Notes: a model not told the origin generated them from the sequence alone. Positions 46,779-55,732 are shown, numbered from the stretch's first letter. The stretch is 64,000 nt of DNA from Iamia sp038233075 (GCA_038233075.1 JBBSMQ010000016.1:20624-84623), one strand, 5' to 3'. Numbers and translations: made by a program.

Positions 46779-47080
46779 GGCCGACACTTTGTGTCCGAGG
46801 TCAAGTGCTGCGACTTCGGGCCTGCACCCTTCGAGCTCCACGGGCGGCGTGACGGTCGCATGGGCCAGGACCGCCCATGGCAACCCACGGCACTCAAGGC
46901 GAGGTCGATGACCGTCCGTGTGGACACGCCGATTCCTGGTGCAACCAGATCACGATGTCAGCCGCGCGCAGCGGCGTCATGGCCGGTCCTGCCACGGTCG
47001 ACGACTGAGCGACCCAGCCGTCGATGATTTCCCGGTTGTTCCGTAGATCGCTCTGCAGTGCCAGGAAGGTCTTGGCGCCC
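46779..47080. other. Gap with an unidentified minus-strand coding-like stretch
   Basis: On the minus strand, about 46925-47075 reads LALQSDLRNNREIIDGWVAQ and AADIVIWLHQE, which looks like natural protein but lacks a start and matches no family I know. The plus strand shows nothing. Probably part of the decayed region that follows. Confidence 0.3.
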
Positions 47081-47415
47081 TGACCCTCTACAACAAGGCC
47101 ATGGACTCCCAGTGGAGTTCGGTCACCGACCTCGACTGGGCCACCGAGGTCGACCCGGAGCGCTTGCTGGCCACCTCGGCCGCCCCCACCAGCACCGTCG
47201 CGGTGGCCAGGGCGGCGCGCGACGTGCCGGGCTCGCCCTTCAAGAGCTGGGGCGAGAAGGAGATGACCGCCCTCGGGATCGAGTCGCTCAAGGCCCAGCT
47301 CAGCCAGTTCATGCACGGCGAGCAGGGCGCCATGATGGTCGCGGCCAAGATCGTGGAGACCGTCCCCTGGATCGACGCCAAGTACTACGCCGCCACCCAG
47401 ACCATGCGCCGAGCG
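47081..47415 (+). pseudogene. Remnant of a ferritin-like (AurF-type) oxygenase
   Basis: The frame reads LTLYNKAMDSQWSSVTDLDW, then QLSQFMHGEQGAMMVAAKIV and WIDAKYYAATQTM, the central part of ferritin-like diiron proteins (E in HGEQ, Y/AATQT). It breaks immediately after ATQTM, where an EARH iron-ligand motif should follow. 5' and 3' ends are missing. Confidence 0.6.
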
Positions 47416-47419
47416 GGCG

Positions 47420-47854
47420 GTGACCGCGGTGAGGCCACGCCGGTGGGCACCGGCCAGATGGGCGACAGCCTCCGTCTGGCCCTCACCTACGACTGCCCAC
47501 CGAGGCCCCGCGACGATGGTGGCCAAGCTCCCCGCCGTCGGTGGTGCCAGCCGGGCCACTGCCCTGGCCCTGCGCAGCTACGAGAACGAGGTGCGCTTGT
47601 ACCAGGAGCTGGCCCCGGACCTGACGGTGCGGACGCCCCGGCTGTTCCACGCCGACATCGACGTGACCACCGCCGACTTCGTCCTCCTGCTCGAGGACCT
47701 GGCCCCGGCCCGCACCGGCCTCGTGATGGCCATCTCGGCGGCCATGCTCGTGGCTCAGACCGACCGTGGCGACCAGATGTTCCTGACCATGGCCGAGCGC
47801 CACGCGCGCCACGCCTTGGACCTCGACGCCATCGAGGTCATCGTCGTCTCCTGA
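47420..47854 (+). pseudogene. Remnant of a phosphotransferase (APH/choline kinase fold)
   Basis: Pieces GTGQMGDSLRLALTYD, ATMVAKLPAVGGASRATALA, LRSYENEVRLYQELAP, PRLFHADIDVTTADFVLLLE and DLAPAR match the N-lobe of aminoglycoside-phosphotransferase-like kinases. They switch between two frames, and after LAPARTG the catalytic lobe is deleted; only the C-terminal LVAQTDRGDQMFLTMAERHA piece remains. Non-functional. It is fused directly to the ferritin-like remnant. Confidence 0.65.
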
Positions 47855-48060
47855 GCCCTGGCGCGGGCTGGCTCGATCCCGCTGTCACACCCCCCTGGGA
47901 GACTGACGCCATGGTTCGCTTCGTCTCCCGACCCCGCCGCAGTCCCATCGCCTCGCTCGGTGGCTGCTCTGTCCGGTACGGTCGCCGGGTCCAATCGACC
48001 CTGCTCCGGACCGCCCGGGGCCCCGGTGCTCCCGGGTCCAGAGGGAGGTGCTGACTCGCC

Positions 48061-48405
48061 ATGCGAGCGTACGAGCTGATGGTCATCTTCGACGGTGACC
48101 TCGACGAATCGACCGTCCAGGGCGGGATCAACCGCATCCACGCCCAGATCGAGGAGGCGGGCGGCCTCACGGCCTCCACCGACAAGTGGGGCCAGCGCCG
48201 CTTCGCCTACGAGATCAACCACAAGAACGTGGGCTTCTACGTCGTGATCGAGGTCCTGGCCGAGCCAGGTGCCCTCGACCGCACGGAGACCACCCTGCGG
48301 CTCGCGGACGAGGTCGTCCGCCACAAGCTGATCCGCCTCCCCGATGCCGAGGCCGCCCGACGCGGCCTCATCGGTGGGGCCACCCCGGCCGAGGCCGGGG
48401 CCTGA
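48061..48405 (+). CDS. rpsF: 30S ribosomal protein S6
   Basis: 114 aa S6 with MRAYELMVIFDGDLDE and the WGQRRFAYEINHKNVGFYVV strand pair. It binds S18 in the small subunit. GGGAGGTG precedes the ATG by about 12 nt. First gene of the rpsF-ssb-rpsR-rplI cluster. Confidence 0.97.
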   Translation: MRAYELMVIFDGDLDESTVQGGINRIHAQIEEAGGLTASTDKWGQRRFAYEINHKNVGFYVVIEVLAEPGALDRTETTLRLADEVVRHKLIRLPDAEAARRGLIGGATPAEAGA

Positions 48406-48421
48406 CCAGAGGAACGATCCG

Positions 48422-48919
48422 ATGGCAAACGACAACAACCTGACCCTCGCGGGCAACCTGACCCGCGACCCCGAGCTGCGCTTCACGCCCAGCGGCCAGG
48501 CGATGGCCACCTTCGGCCTCGCCGTCAACCGGCGCTGGCAGAACCGCCAGACCAACGAGTGGGAGGAGCAGACCAGCTTCTTCGACGTCAAGTGCTGGGC
48601 CCAGATGGCCGAGAACGTGACCGAGTCGCTCACCAAGGGCTCGCGGGTGGTCGTGTCCGGCCGCCTCGAGCAGCGCTCGTGGGAGACCGACCAGGGCGAC
48701 AAGCGCTCCAAGGTGGAGGTGGTGGCCGACGAGATCGCGCCCAGCCTCCGCTGGGCCACCGTCCAGGTCACCCGCAACGAGCGCAGCGGCGGCGATGGCG
48801 GCGGCTACAGCGGCCGAGGCCGCGACGAGGGCAACCGAGGCGGCTCGTCGGGCCCTGCGCCCGCCGCCACCACCACCGGCGGTGCCGGTGGCCAGGACAT
48901 GGATGAGGAGCCGTTCTGA
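48422..48919 (+). CDS. ssb: Single-stranded DNA-binding protein
   Basis: 165 aa. OB-fold about 1-110 (LTLAGNLTRDPELRFTPSG, FFDVKCWAQMAENV), a Gly/Arg-rich linker, and the acidic C-terminal tip MDEEPF that recruits partner proteins. 16 bp after rpsF; its stop overlaps the rpsR ATG by one base. Confidence 0.97.
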   Translation: MANDNNLTLAGNLTRDPELRFTPSGQAMATFGLAVNRRWQNRQTNEWEEQTSFFDVKCWAQMAENVTESLTKGSRVVVSGRLEQRSWETDQGDKRSKVEVVADEIAPSLRWATVQVTRNERSGGDGGGYSGRGRDEGNRGGSSGPAPAATTTGGAGGQDMDEEPF

Positions 48920-49347
48920 TGGCTGGAGCCAAGCCCAAGCGGGGCAAGAACAAGGACAACGCCCGACGCAGCAAGAAGAAGATCAGCGTCCTCAACACCG
49001 AGAAGGTGACCTACGTCGACTACAAGGACGTGAACCTGCTCAAGCGCTTCATGTCCGACCGGGCCAAGATCCGGGCCCGCCGCGTCACTGGCAACAGCGC
49101 CCAGCAGCAGAGCGACGTGGCCATGGCCATCAAGAACGCCCGGGAGATGGCCTTGCTGCCCTACGCCAACCGGGTCACCCAGCAGCGCGGCGGCGGCCGG
49201 GACCGCGGCGATCGCGGCGACCGCACCCTCCGCCCCGACGGCCCCATGCCCCGCCCCTCGGCTCCGCCCCCCACTGCCGGTGCCGAGGGCGAGGGCGAGG
49301 ACATCGCACCGGACGAGTCCGTAGCCTCCGAGGAGGTCGAGACCTGA
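48919..49347 (+). CDS. rpsR: 30S ribosomal protein S18 with C-terminal extension
   Basis: 142 aa. The S18 core (VTYVDYKDVNLLKRFMSDR, KIRARRVTGNSAQQQ, AIKNAREMALLPY) ends near residue 88. About 55 extra residues rich in Arg/Asp/Pro then Glu follow, nearly double the usual 75-85 aa length. There are no CxxC zinc residues. One-base overlaps with ssb and rplI indicate tight coupling. Confidence 0.94.
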   Translation: MAGAKPKRGKNKDNARRSKKKISVLNTEKVTYVDYKDVNLLKRFMSDRAKIRARRVTGNSAQQQSDVAMAIKNAREMALLPYANRVTQQRGGGRDRGDRGDRTLRPDGPMPRPSAPPPTAGAEGEGEDIAPDESVASEEVET

Positions 49348-49793
49348 TGCGCGTCGTGCTCCACGCCGACGTCGAGGGCGTCGGCACCAAGGGTGAGGTG
49401 GTCGACGTGGCCGACGGCCACGCCCGCAACCTGCTGCTCCCGACGGGCCAGGCGGTGAAGGCCACCCCGGGGGCCGAGGATCAGGCGGAGGGCATGCGCC
49501 GTCGGCGGGCCACCCGCGACGCCGTCGACCGGGCCGCCGCCGAGGAGGTGGCCAAGACCCTCGTGCCCGCCACCATCACCGTCACCGCCAAGTCCGGCAC
49601 CGAGGGCCGGTTGTTCGGCTCGGTCGGCACCGCCGAGGTGGCCGAGGCCATCGAGGCCCAGACCGGCGTCGTCATCGACCGGCGCAAGCTGGTGCTCGAC
49701 GAGCCCATCAAGGAGGTGGGCGAGTTCCAGGCCACTGCCCGCCTCCACCCCAACGTGGAGTTCCCGGTGCGCTTCGAGGTCGTGGGGGGCTGA
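49347..49793 (+). CDS. rplI: 50S ribosomal protein L9
   Basis: 148 aa L9: N-terminal domain MRVVLHADVEGVGTKGEVVD, VADGHARNLLLPTGQA, a long connecting helix (AEGMRRRRATRDAVDRAAAE) and the C-terminal domain (GRLFGSVGTAEVAEAI). One-base overlap with rpsR. Confidence 0.96.
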   Translation: MRVVLHADVEGVGTKGEVVDVADGHARNLLLPTGQAVKATPGAEDQAEGMRRRRATRDAVDRAAAEEVAKTLVPATITVTAKSGTEGRLFGSVGTAEVAEAIEAQTGVVIDRRKLVLDEPIKEVGEFQATARLHPNVEFPVRFEVVGG

Positions 49794-49800
49794 TGTCGCC

Positions 49801-49830
49801 CCGGTCCGGCGCCTCAGGGTGTCGGACCGG
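49801..49830 (+). terminator. Hairpin after rplI
   Basis: CCGGTCCG/CGGACCGG, 8-bp stem and 14-nt loop, 7 bp after the rplI stop. Probable terminator of the rpsF-rplI unit. The rest of the 424-bp gap to dnaB (to 50217) contains no gene; a few GTCCAC/TCCACAGG words near 50020-50050 resemble weak DnaA boxes. Confidence 0.5.
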
Positions 49831-50217
49831 TCCTCGCCTCCAATCCAGGGCGATCCTGGCTCCGGCGCGCTCGACCTCGGCGTCGCGCTCGATCTCGGGC
49901 GAACCTCGAGCCTCGACGCGGTGCTCGGTCGCGGGGGCGCGCCCGGCCCGAGTGTGGTGCCTCGCGAGCCTGTGCCCGGCGCTGGCACCACGGTCCTCGG
50001 TCGTCCCCAGGCGAGGGCGCTTGTCCACCGATCCTCCACAGGAAGTGGGGGCTTTCGCTCCACAGGCCCGATGGGGTTGGGTGGGTCTGAGGGGATGCGC
50101 CACCCGCACGAGCTCGCACGGGACGCGATCCCCGGGCCCGTTCGGTCGGGCCCGCCCCTGCCCCCGACGATCACGGTCGCTCCCCGTCGGAGCCACACCA
50201 CCACCGAGAGAGCCCGC

Positions 50218-52908
50218 ATGACCGACACGTCGGTGTTCCACGACGAACCGCCCCCCGTCGACGAGGGCCGTCCCCGCCGCCCCCGGGACGGGGGCCGGGT
50301 CCCGCCCCACAACCTCGATGCCGAGCGGGCCCTGCTCGGCGCCCTGCTGCTCTCGCGCGACGCCGTGGCCGCCGCGGCCGAGGTCATCCCCGGCGCCGAC
50401 GTCTTCTACCGGCCGGCCCACGCCCACATCTACGAGGCCGTCAGCGTCCTCACCGCCAAGGGCGAGGTGGCCGACCCCATCACCGTGGCCGACGAGCTGC
50501 GCCGGCGCGACCTGCTCGACGGGGCCGGTGGCACCGCGGCGCTGGTCGACCTCCAGGCCGATGCCCCCGGCACCGCGAACGCCGCCCACTACGCCCGCAT
50601 CGTGCGCGACCACTCGTTGCTGCGTCGCCTCATCGGTGCCGCCGGGTCGATCTCGGAATCGGCCTACGGCGTCCCCGAGGACGTGCGCAAGGTCGTCGAC
50701 CAGGCTGAGTCGCTGGTCTTCGACATCGCCCGCCACGAGGGCGAGGGCAGCACCGCCCGGCTCACCGACCTGCTGAGCGACACCCTCACCCGCATCGAGG
50801 AGCTCCACGACCGCGGCTCGGAGATCACCGGCACCCCCACCGGCTACCACGACCTCGACCAGATGACCGCCGGGCTCCAGCCCGGTGCCCTGGTCGTCGT
50901 GGGGGCCCGCCCCGCCATGGGCAAGACGGCCCTGGCCCTGGGGATGGCGGCCAACGCCGCCCTCCGGGGTGACCACTCGATCCTGCTGTTCTCCCTGGAG
51001 ATGAGCAAGGTCGAGCTGGTGCAGCGGATCCTCTGCGCCGACGCCCGCGTCGACTCCACCAAGATCCGCAACGGACGGCTCTCGGACCCGGACTGGAACG
51101 CCATCGCCGCCTCCATGGGGCGCCTCGGCGACGCCCGGATCTGGATCGACGACAACCCCAACGTCAGCATCATGGAGATCCGGTCCAAGGCCCGCCGCCT
51201 CCGTAGCGAGATCGGCAGCCTGGGGATGGTCGTCGTCGACTACATCCAGCTCATGACCGGGCGCAGCGCCGCCGAGAGCCGTCAGGTCGAGGTGGCCGAG
51301 ATCTCCCGCGGGCTCAAGCTCCTGGCCCGCGAGCTGGAGTGTCCGGTGGTGGCCCTGGCCCAGCTCAACCGCAGCCTCGAGCAGCGAGCCGACAAGCGCC
51401 CGATGCTCTCGGACCTCCGGGAGTCCGGCTGCCTCACGGCCGGGACGCGCCTGCTTCGAGCCGACACCAACGCCGAGGTGACCCTGGGCGAGCTGCTCGC
51501 CTCAGGGGCGCGCGACGTGTCGGTCTGGAGCCTCGACGAACGGTTCCGGCTGGTGCCCTCGACCCTCACCCATGCCTTCCCGAGTGGCACCAAGCCGGTC
51601 GTGCGCATGCGCCTCGCCTCGGGCCGCGTGATCGAGGCCACGGCCAACCACTGTTTCCGCACCGTCACGGGATGGGTGCCGCTGTCGGAGCTGGGCGTCG
51701 GGTCGCGGATCGCCGTGCCTCGCCAGCTCGATGCACCGGACCAGGTCCGGGCGGTCGATCCGGACGAGCTGGTGCTGCTGGCCCACCTCCTCGGCGATGG
51801 GTGCGTTCTGCCCCGCCAGCCGGTCCACTACACGAGCCAGGATCCGGCGAACCTCGCTGCGGTCGAGGATGCTGCTCGTCGGCGTTTCGGGATCGCGCCG
51901 CGCCGGATGGCCCAGGACTCGCACTGGCACACCTACCTCCCCGCCCCTCACCACCTCACCCACGGCGTCCGCAACCCCATAGCTGCCTGGTGGGACGCCC
52001 TGGGCCTGTGGGACTGCCGCAGTGCCGAGAAGTTCGTCCCGGCCGTCATCCACGCCGCTCCGACTGCGCAGGTGCGAACGTTCCTACGCCACCTGTGGGC
52101 CACGGACGGGACGCTCGGGGTCAACGGCACCGGCAAGGGTCCCCGGGTCCGACTCGTCTACACGACGACCTCGCGACGCCTCGCCGACGACGTCCAACGT
52201 CTGCTGCTGCGGTGCGGGGTCCAGTCCCGCATCTCGGTCGTCCCCCAGGGGCGCCACCGGCCGTCGCACCACGTTCGCATCGACGGTGCGGGCCACCAGC
52301 GCCGCTTCCTCGAGGACGTGGGGATCCACGGCCAGAGGGGATCCAAGGTGCCGGCTGCGCTCGCCGTCCTCGAGGGCGTCGTGGCCAACGCCAACGTCGA
52401 CACCATCCCGTTCGAGGTCCGACCCAAGATCGTCGCCGCCATGGCCAAGGCGAGCGTCACCCTGCGCCGCCTGGCCGCCATGCTTGGCGAGCAGTACTGC
52501 GGCTCCTACCTGCTCGGTTCACCTTCCCGCCCCCGATCGATGCGGCGGGGACGCCTGGCGGCGATCGCCGAGATCACCGAGGACAAGGAGCTCGCGGGCC
52601 TGGCCACCTCGGATGTGCTCTGGGATGCCGTCGTGGAGCTCGAACCCCTCGGGGAGCAGCCGGTCTACGACGCGACCGTCCCCGGGACGCATTGTTTCGT
52701 CGCCAACGGCATCGTGGCCCACAACTCGCTTGAGCAGGACGCAGACGTGGTGATGTTCCTCTACCGGGACGAGGTGTACGAGCCCACCCCCGAGAACGCC
52801 GGCCTGGCCGAGGTCATCGTCGCCAAGCAGCGCAACGGTCCCACCGGCGTGGCCCACCTCAGCTTCCTCGGCCATCTCACGCGCTTCGAGTCCATGGCCC
52901 GGGACTGA
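50218..52908 (+). CDS. dnaB: Replicative DNA helicase DnaB, intein-containing precursor
   Basis: 896-aa precursor; 464 aa after intein removal, normal for DnaB. The N-terminal domain starts at PPHNLDAERALLGALLLS; the RecA-like domain has Walker A ARPAMGKTALAL and Walker B MVVVDYIQLM. The extein is interrupted after SDLRESG and resumes at SLEQDADVVMFLYRD. I use ATG 50218 because natural sequence starts there. It unwinds DNA ahead of the fork; the loader is probably the DciA encoded near recF. It is downstream of rplI as in mycobacteria, whose DnaB also carries an intein. Confidence 0.96.
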   Translation: MTDTSVFHDEPPPVDEGRPRRPRDGGRVPPHNLDAERALLGALLLSRDAVAAAAEVIPGADVFYRPAHAHIYEAVSVLTAKGEVADPITVADELRRRDLLDGAGGTAALVDLQADAPGTANAAHYARIVRDHSLLRRLIGAAGSISESAYGVPEDVRKVVDQAESLVFDIARHEGEGSTARLTDLLSDTLTRIEELHDRGSEITGTPTGYHDLDQMTAGLQPGALVVVGARPAMGKTALALGMAANAALRGDHSILLFSLEMSKVELVQRILCADARVDSTKIRNGRLSDPDWNAIAASMGRLGDARIWIDDNPNVSIMEIRSKARRLRSEIGSLGMVVVDYIQLMTGRSAAESRQVEVAEISRGLKLLARELECPVVALAQLNRSLEQRADKRPMLSDLRESGCLTAGTRLLRADTNAEVTLGELLASGARDVSVWSLDERFRLVPSTLTHAFPSGTKPVVRMRLASGRVIEATANHCFRTVTGWVPLSELGVGSRIAVPRQLDAPDQVRAVDPDELVLLAHLLGDGCVLPRQPVHYTSQDPANLAAVEDAARRRFGIAPRRMAQDSHWHTYLPAPHHLTHGVRNPIAAWWDALGLWDCRSAEKFVPAVIHAAPTAQVRTFLRHLWATDGTLGVNGTGKGPRVRLVYTTTSRRLADDVQRLLLRCGVQSRISVVPQGRHRPSHHVRIDGAGHQRRFLEDVGIHGQRGSKVPAALAVLEGVVANANVDTIPFEVRPKIVAAMAKASVTLRRLAAMLGEQYCGSYLLGSPSRPRSMRRGRLAAIAEITEDKELAGLATSDVLWDAVVELEPLGEQPVYDATVPGTHCFVANGIVAHNSLEQDADVVMFLYRDEVYEPTPENAGLAEVIVAKQRNGPTGVAHLSFLGHLTRFESMARD
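51430..52725 (+). mobile_element. DnaB intein (432 aa) with LAGLIDADG-type homing endonuclease
   Basis: Encoded in frame as DnaB residues 405-836. N-terminal block A starts CLTAGTRLL (Cys1). Block B contains ATANHCF (TxxH). C-terminal block F/G runs VYDATVPGTHCFVANG to IVAHN, followed by extein Ser. Between them two DOD motifs, LLAHLLGDGCV and FLRHLWATDGTLG, mark a LAGLIDADG endonuclease. The insertion point is the DLRESG/S-EQDAD site used by other DnaB inteins. All splice residues are intact, so both splicing and homing may be active. Confidence 0.95.
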
Positions 52909-52912
52909 CTCC

Positions 52913-53136
52913 CCGGCTCCCCGCAGGATCACCACCTCGAGGGCGCAGGACCGTGATCGACTCTTCTCGATCCACGAGGGCCCGCCCTTCACCCGCGGCA
53001 CCAGGTGCTCGGTGGTCGCCGCGACCAGGCCGGCGTCCACCTGTCGACAGCACCACACGCACGCATCGCCGTCGCGGGCCAGGATCTGTCGCCTCCGCTC
53101 CTGACGGTTTGGGGCCGCGGCATCGCTGGCGGTCAT
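52913..53136 (-). pseudogene. HNH endonuclease N-terminal remnant
   Basis: The minus strand from ATG 53136 reads QERRRQILARDGDACVWCCR then ATTEHLVPRVKGGPSWIE. This is the first CxxC and the H/N region of a small HNH nuclease. After PSWIE the reading degenerates and the second CxxC is missing, so the protein is truncated next to the dnaB stop (convergent). Likely inactive. Confidence 0.55.
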
Positions 53137-53209
53137 GGGCCCCCAGGCTGCCCCATGGACGTCCTCCCGATCTGTCGGCTCGGCGGGCCGGTGTGTCACC
53201 CTGCGCGTC

Positions 53210-54133
53210 GTGCCCGTCGGACGTTTTGCCCCCAGCCCTACGGGCCCGCTGCACGTCGGCAACCTGCGCACCGCCCTGGTGGCCTGGCTGGCGGCCCGGG
53301 GGGATGGGTCAGCCCTCCTGCTGCGCAGCGAAGACCTCGACCCCGCGTCCCGCACCGAGCACGAGGTGGGCCAGATCACCGACCTGCGCGCCGTCGGTGT
53401 GGACTGGGACGGCCCGGTGGTGCGCCAGTCCGAGCGCCGCGACCTCTACGAGGACGCCGTGGCCCGGCTGGCCGGACAGGGCCTCACCTACCCCTGCTAC
53501 TGCACCCGCCGGGAGGTGCGCGAGGCCACCCGGGCGCCCCACGGCGACCAGCCCGGCGGTGCCTACCCGGGCACCTGTCGCGACCTCAGCGCCATCGCCC
53601 GGGTGCAGAGGGAGACCGAGGGCCGCCCGCCCGCCCTCCGCCTCCGGGCCGAGGGCGCCCGGTCGACGGCCGTCGACGCCCGGGCCGGGACGGTGGAGGG
53701 CGTCGTCGACGACGTCGTGCTGCGTCGCAACGACGGGCTCCCCGCCTACAACCTGGTGGTCGTCGTCGACGACGCCGACCAGGGCGTCGAGGAGGTCGTT
53801 CGAGCCCACGACCTCCTGGCCTCGACGCCCCGCCAGGCCCACCTGGCCCGCCTGTTGGGCCTGCCCGTCCCTCGCTACCTACACGTCCCCCTCGTCGTCG
53901 GGCCGGACGGGCAGCGCCTGGCCAAGCGGCACGGGGCGGTCACCCTGACCGAGCTGGCCGCCGCCGGGATCGGCGCGCACCAGGTCCGGGACCGCCTGCT
54001 GCGGTCACTCGGGCTGCCGGCACCGGGAGGCGTCGACGGCCTATCGGCCGCGAGGGTGGTCTTCGACCGCAACGCGCTGCCTCGGGGCCCATGGGTCCCC
54101 GAGGCCCTGCTGACCCGCCCGGGGTCTGCCTGA
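53210..54133 (+). CDS. gluQ: Glutamyl-Q tRNA(Asp) synthetase
   Basis: 307 aa from GTG 53210 (VPVGRFAPSPTGPLHVGNLR). Class I signature FAPSPTGPLHVGN, zinc-type CYC...GTC pattern (YPCYCTRREV, AYPGTCR), and AKRHGAVTL in the KMSKS position. It lacks the GluRS anticodon domain, as expected of GluQ, which glutamylates queuosine in tRNA-Asp. Alternative upstream starts exist but read as non-natural sequence. Confidence 0.9.
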   Translation: MPVGRFAPSPTGPLHVGNLRTALVAWLAARGDGSALLLRSEDLDPASRTEHEVGQITDLRAVGVDWDGPVVRQSERRDLYEDAVARLAGQGLTYPCYCTRREVREATRAPHGDQPGGAYPGTCRDLSAIARVQRETEGRPPALRLRAEGARSTAVDARAGTVEGVVDDVVLRRNDGLPAYNLVVVVDDADQGVEEVVRAHDLLASTPRQAHLARLLGLPVPRYLHVPLVVGPDGQRLAKRHGAVTLTELAAAGIGAHQVRDRLLRSLGLPAPGGVDGLSAARVVFDRNALPRGPWVPEALLTRPGSA

Positions 54134-54239
54134 CGAGCGAGACGAGGTCGGACAGCCAGCGGGGCCGTCGGCGACCACCACCCTCCAGGGCGCCCACGGT
54201 CAAGCCAACAGGTCCCCGCAGGCTCGCGGCGTCGTGTGC

Positions 54240-54485
54240 TCAGGGTGTGGTGGTGCCGCCGCTCTTGGGCTCGGCCGCCTGGTCCTCGGCCTTGTCGACC
54301 ATGTCCTTGGCCTTGCCGGTCGCCTTCTCGATCTTGTCGGTGTGCTTGCCGCCGGTCCTCTCGTCGGCCATCTTGGCGGCCTTGTCGATGGCGTCGTCGA
54401 CCTTGTCGGCGTTCTCGGCCACCGTGTCGGTGGCCTTGTCGGCGAGGTCGCCAGCGTTCTTCTTCAGCTTGTCCATGAAGCCCAT
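54240..54485 (-). CDS. MT0933-type antitoxin-like small protein
   Basis: 81 aa: MGFMDKLKKNAGDLADKATD then VDDAIDKAAKMADERTGGKH, Lys/Asp/Ala-rich amphipathic helices typical of the MT0933 (Rv0909-like) family. AAGGAG precedes the ATG at 54485; a TACCCT hexamer lies near 54555. In mycobacteria the family pairs with a toxin; no toxin gene is adjacent here, so it may act alone. Confidence 0.75.
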   Translation of the reverse strand: MGFMDKLKKNAGDLADKATDTVAENADKVDDAIDKAAKMADERTGGKHTDKIEKATGKAKDMVDKAEDQAAEPKSGGTTTP

Positions 54486-54616
54486 GGAGACTCCTTCCGT
54501 CTGGGGGGAACGTTCAACGACCGGCGCGGCGTCCACGACGGCCAGGAGCCAGGGTAGCGAGGGGCACCGGGCCCACCGACGTCGTCGGTCGGGCCTGCAC
54601 CGGGCATGCTGGCGGA

Positions 54617-54967
54617 GTGCTCCGGGGCATTCGCAACCGCCTGACCAAGTCCAACGAGGACCTCCACGCCGAGGCCCTCCAGGCCCGCTTCCACGACACC
54701 TCCTGCTCGGCCATCGCCGCCGCAGGGGGCCGGGGTCCGGTGCGCATCCGGGGTGAGGTGGCTGCCCTGCAGATCGTGCCCCGGGCCGGAGCCCCGTCGC
54801 TCGAGGTCACCGTGGACGATGGCACCGGCCGGGCGGTGGCCGTGTTCACCGGTCGCAAGCGGATCGGGGGCCTCGACCCCGGCCGTCCCGTCCTCGTCGA
54901 GGGGGTGGCCCGGCGCGAGCGGGGGCGTCTCCTCCTGCTCAACCCTGCGTACTCGCTGCAGCGTTGA
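54617..54967 (+). CDS. OB-fold nucleic-acid-binding protein
   Basis: 116 aa: RGPVRIRGEVAALQIVPRAG, PSLEVTVDDGTGRAVAVFTG, GGLDPGRPVLVEGVA are the five-strand OB pattern. The same type of gene lies beside the trkA (ceoB/ceoC) pair in mycobacteria. GTG start. Function unknown. Convergent with trkA across 15 bp. Confidence 0.85.
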   Translation: MLRGIRNRLTKSNEDLHAEALQARFHDTSCSAIAAAGGRGPVRIRGEVAALQIVPRAGAPSLEVTVDDGTGRAVAVFTGRKRIGGLDPGRPVLVEGVARRERGRLLLLNPAYSLQR

Positions 54968-54982
54968 GCTGATCTGTCCGGG

Positions 54983-55732
54983 TCAGGAGGGGGGAGGGTC
55001 GGCCCGGCTCTCGCCAGGGACGGGAGGGGTCGGGCTGGCGCCATCATCCGAGTCGTCGGAGTGGGATCCGAGCAGCACGGCGACGACCTCGTCCTCCACC
55101 TCGGGGGTGGTGAGCACGAGGACCTCGTCACCGCTGCGGAGCACGGTGTCGCCGCGCGGCACGATGACGTGGGACTCGCGCAGCACGGTGACGACGGTGC
55201 AGTCGCGGGGCAGGGGCAGGGCGGCCAGATCCTGACCAGCGGCAGGGGAGCGGTCGGTGAGGGTGGCCTCGGACAGGCGAGCCCGGCCCCCCTCGAAGGA
55301 CAGGAGCCGCACCAGGGTGCCGACCGACACCGCCGCCTCGACGAGAGCGGTGAGCAGGTGGGGAGTGGACACCGACACGTCGACGCCCCACGCCTCGGTG
55401 AACATCCACTCGTTGCGGGGGTTGTTGACCCGGGCCACGACCCGCGGGACGGCGAACTCTTGCTTGGCGAGGAGGGAGATGACCAGGTTGTCCTCGTCGT
55501 CGCCGGTGACGGCCGCGACCACGTCGGCTCGGTCGACGTCGGCCTTGGCGAACTCGGAGATCTCGCAGGCGTCGGCCACCACCCACCGCACGCCGGGCGC
55601 CTCGTCGACCTCCTGGGCGGTGTGGGTCCGGGCCCGGTCGACCTCGACGATGGTGACGTCGTGGCCGGCCTTCACCAGGTCGGTGGCGATGAACGTGCCG
55701 ACGTTGCCGCCGCCGGCGATCACGATCCTCAT
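54983..55732 (-). CDS. trkA: TrkA family potassium uptake regulatory protein (second copy)
   Basis: 249 aa. RCK-N NAD-binding GGGNVGTFIATDLV near residue 7, acidic VEVD, then the TrkA_C domain (about 150-225). The C-terminal 25 residues are Asp/Pro-rich. These RCK proteins gate K+ transporters by NAD(H), ATP or c-di-AMP binding. Paired with the first trkA 61 bp upstream on the same strand; together they resemble ceoC/ceoB. Confidence 0.92.
   Translation of the reverse strand: MRIVIAGGGNVGTFIATDLVKAGHDVTIVEVDRARTHTAQEVDEAPGVRWVVADACEISEFAKADVDRADVVAAVTGDDEDNLVISLLAKQEFAVPRVVARVNNPRNEWMFTEAWGVDVSVSTPHLLTALVEAAVSVGTLVRLLSFEGGRARLSEATLTDRSPAAGQDLAALPLPRDCTVVTVLRESHVIVPRGDTVLRSGDEVLVLTTPEVEDEVVAVLLGSHSDDSDDGASPTPPVPGESRADPPPS

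Noticed and set aside
49831..50217. Possible second origin-like cluster of DnaA boxes before dnaB
   Set aside because: Only weak partial matches (TTGTCCACC, CCTCCACAGG); insufficient for a claim.
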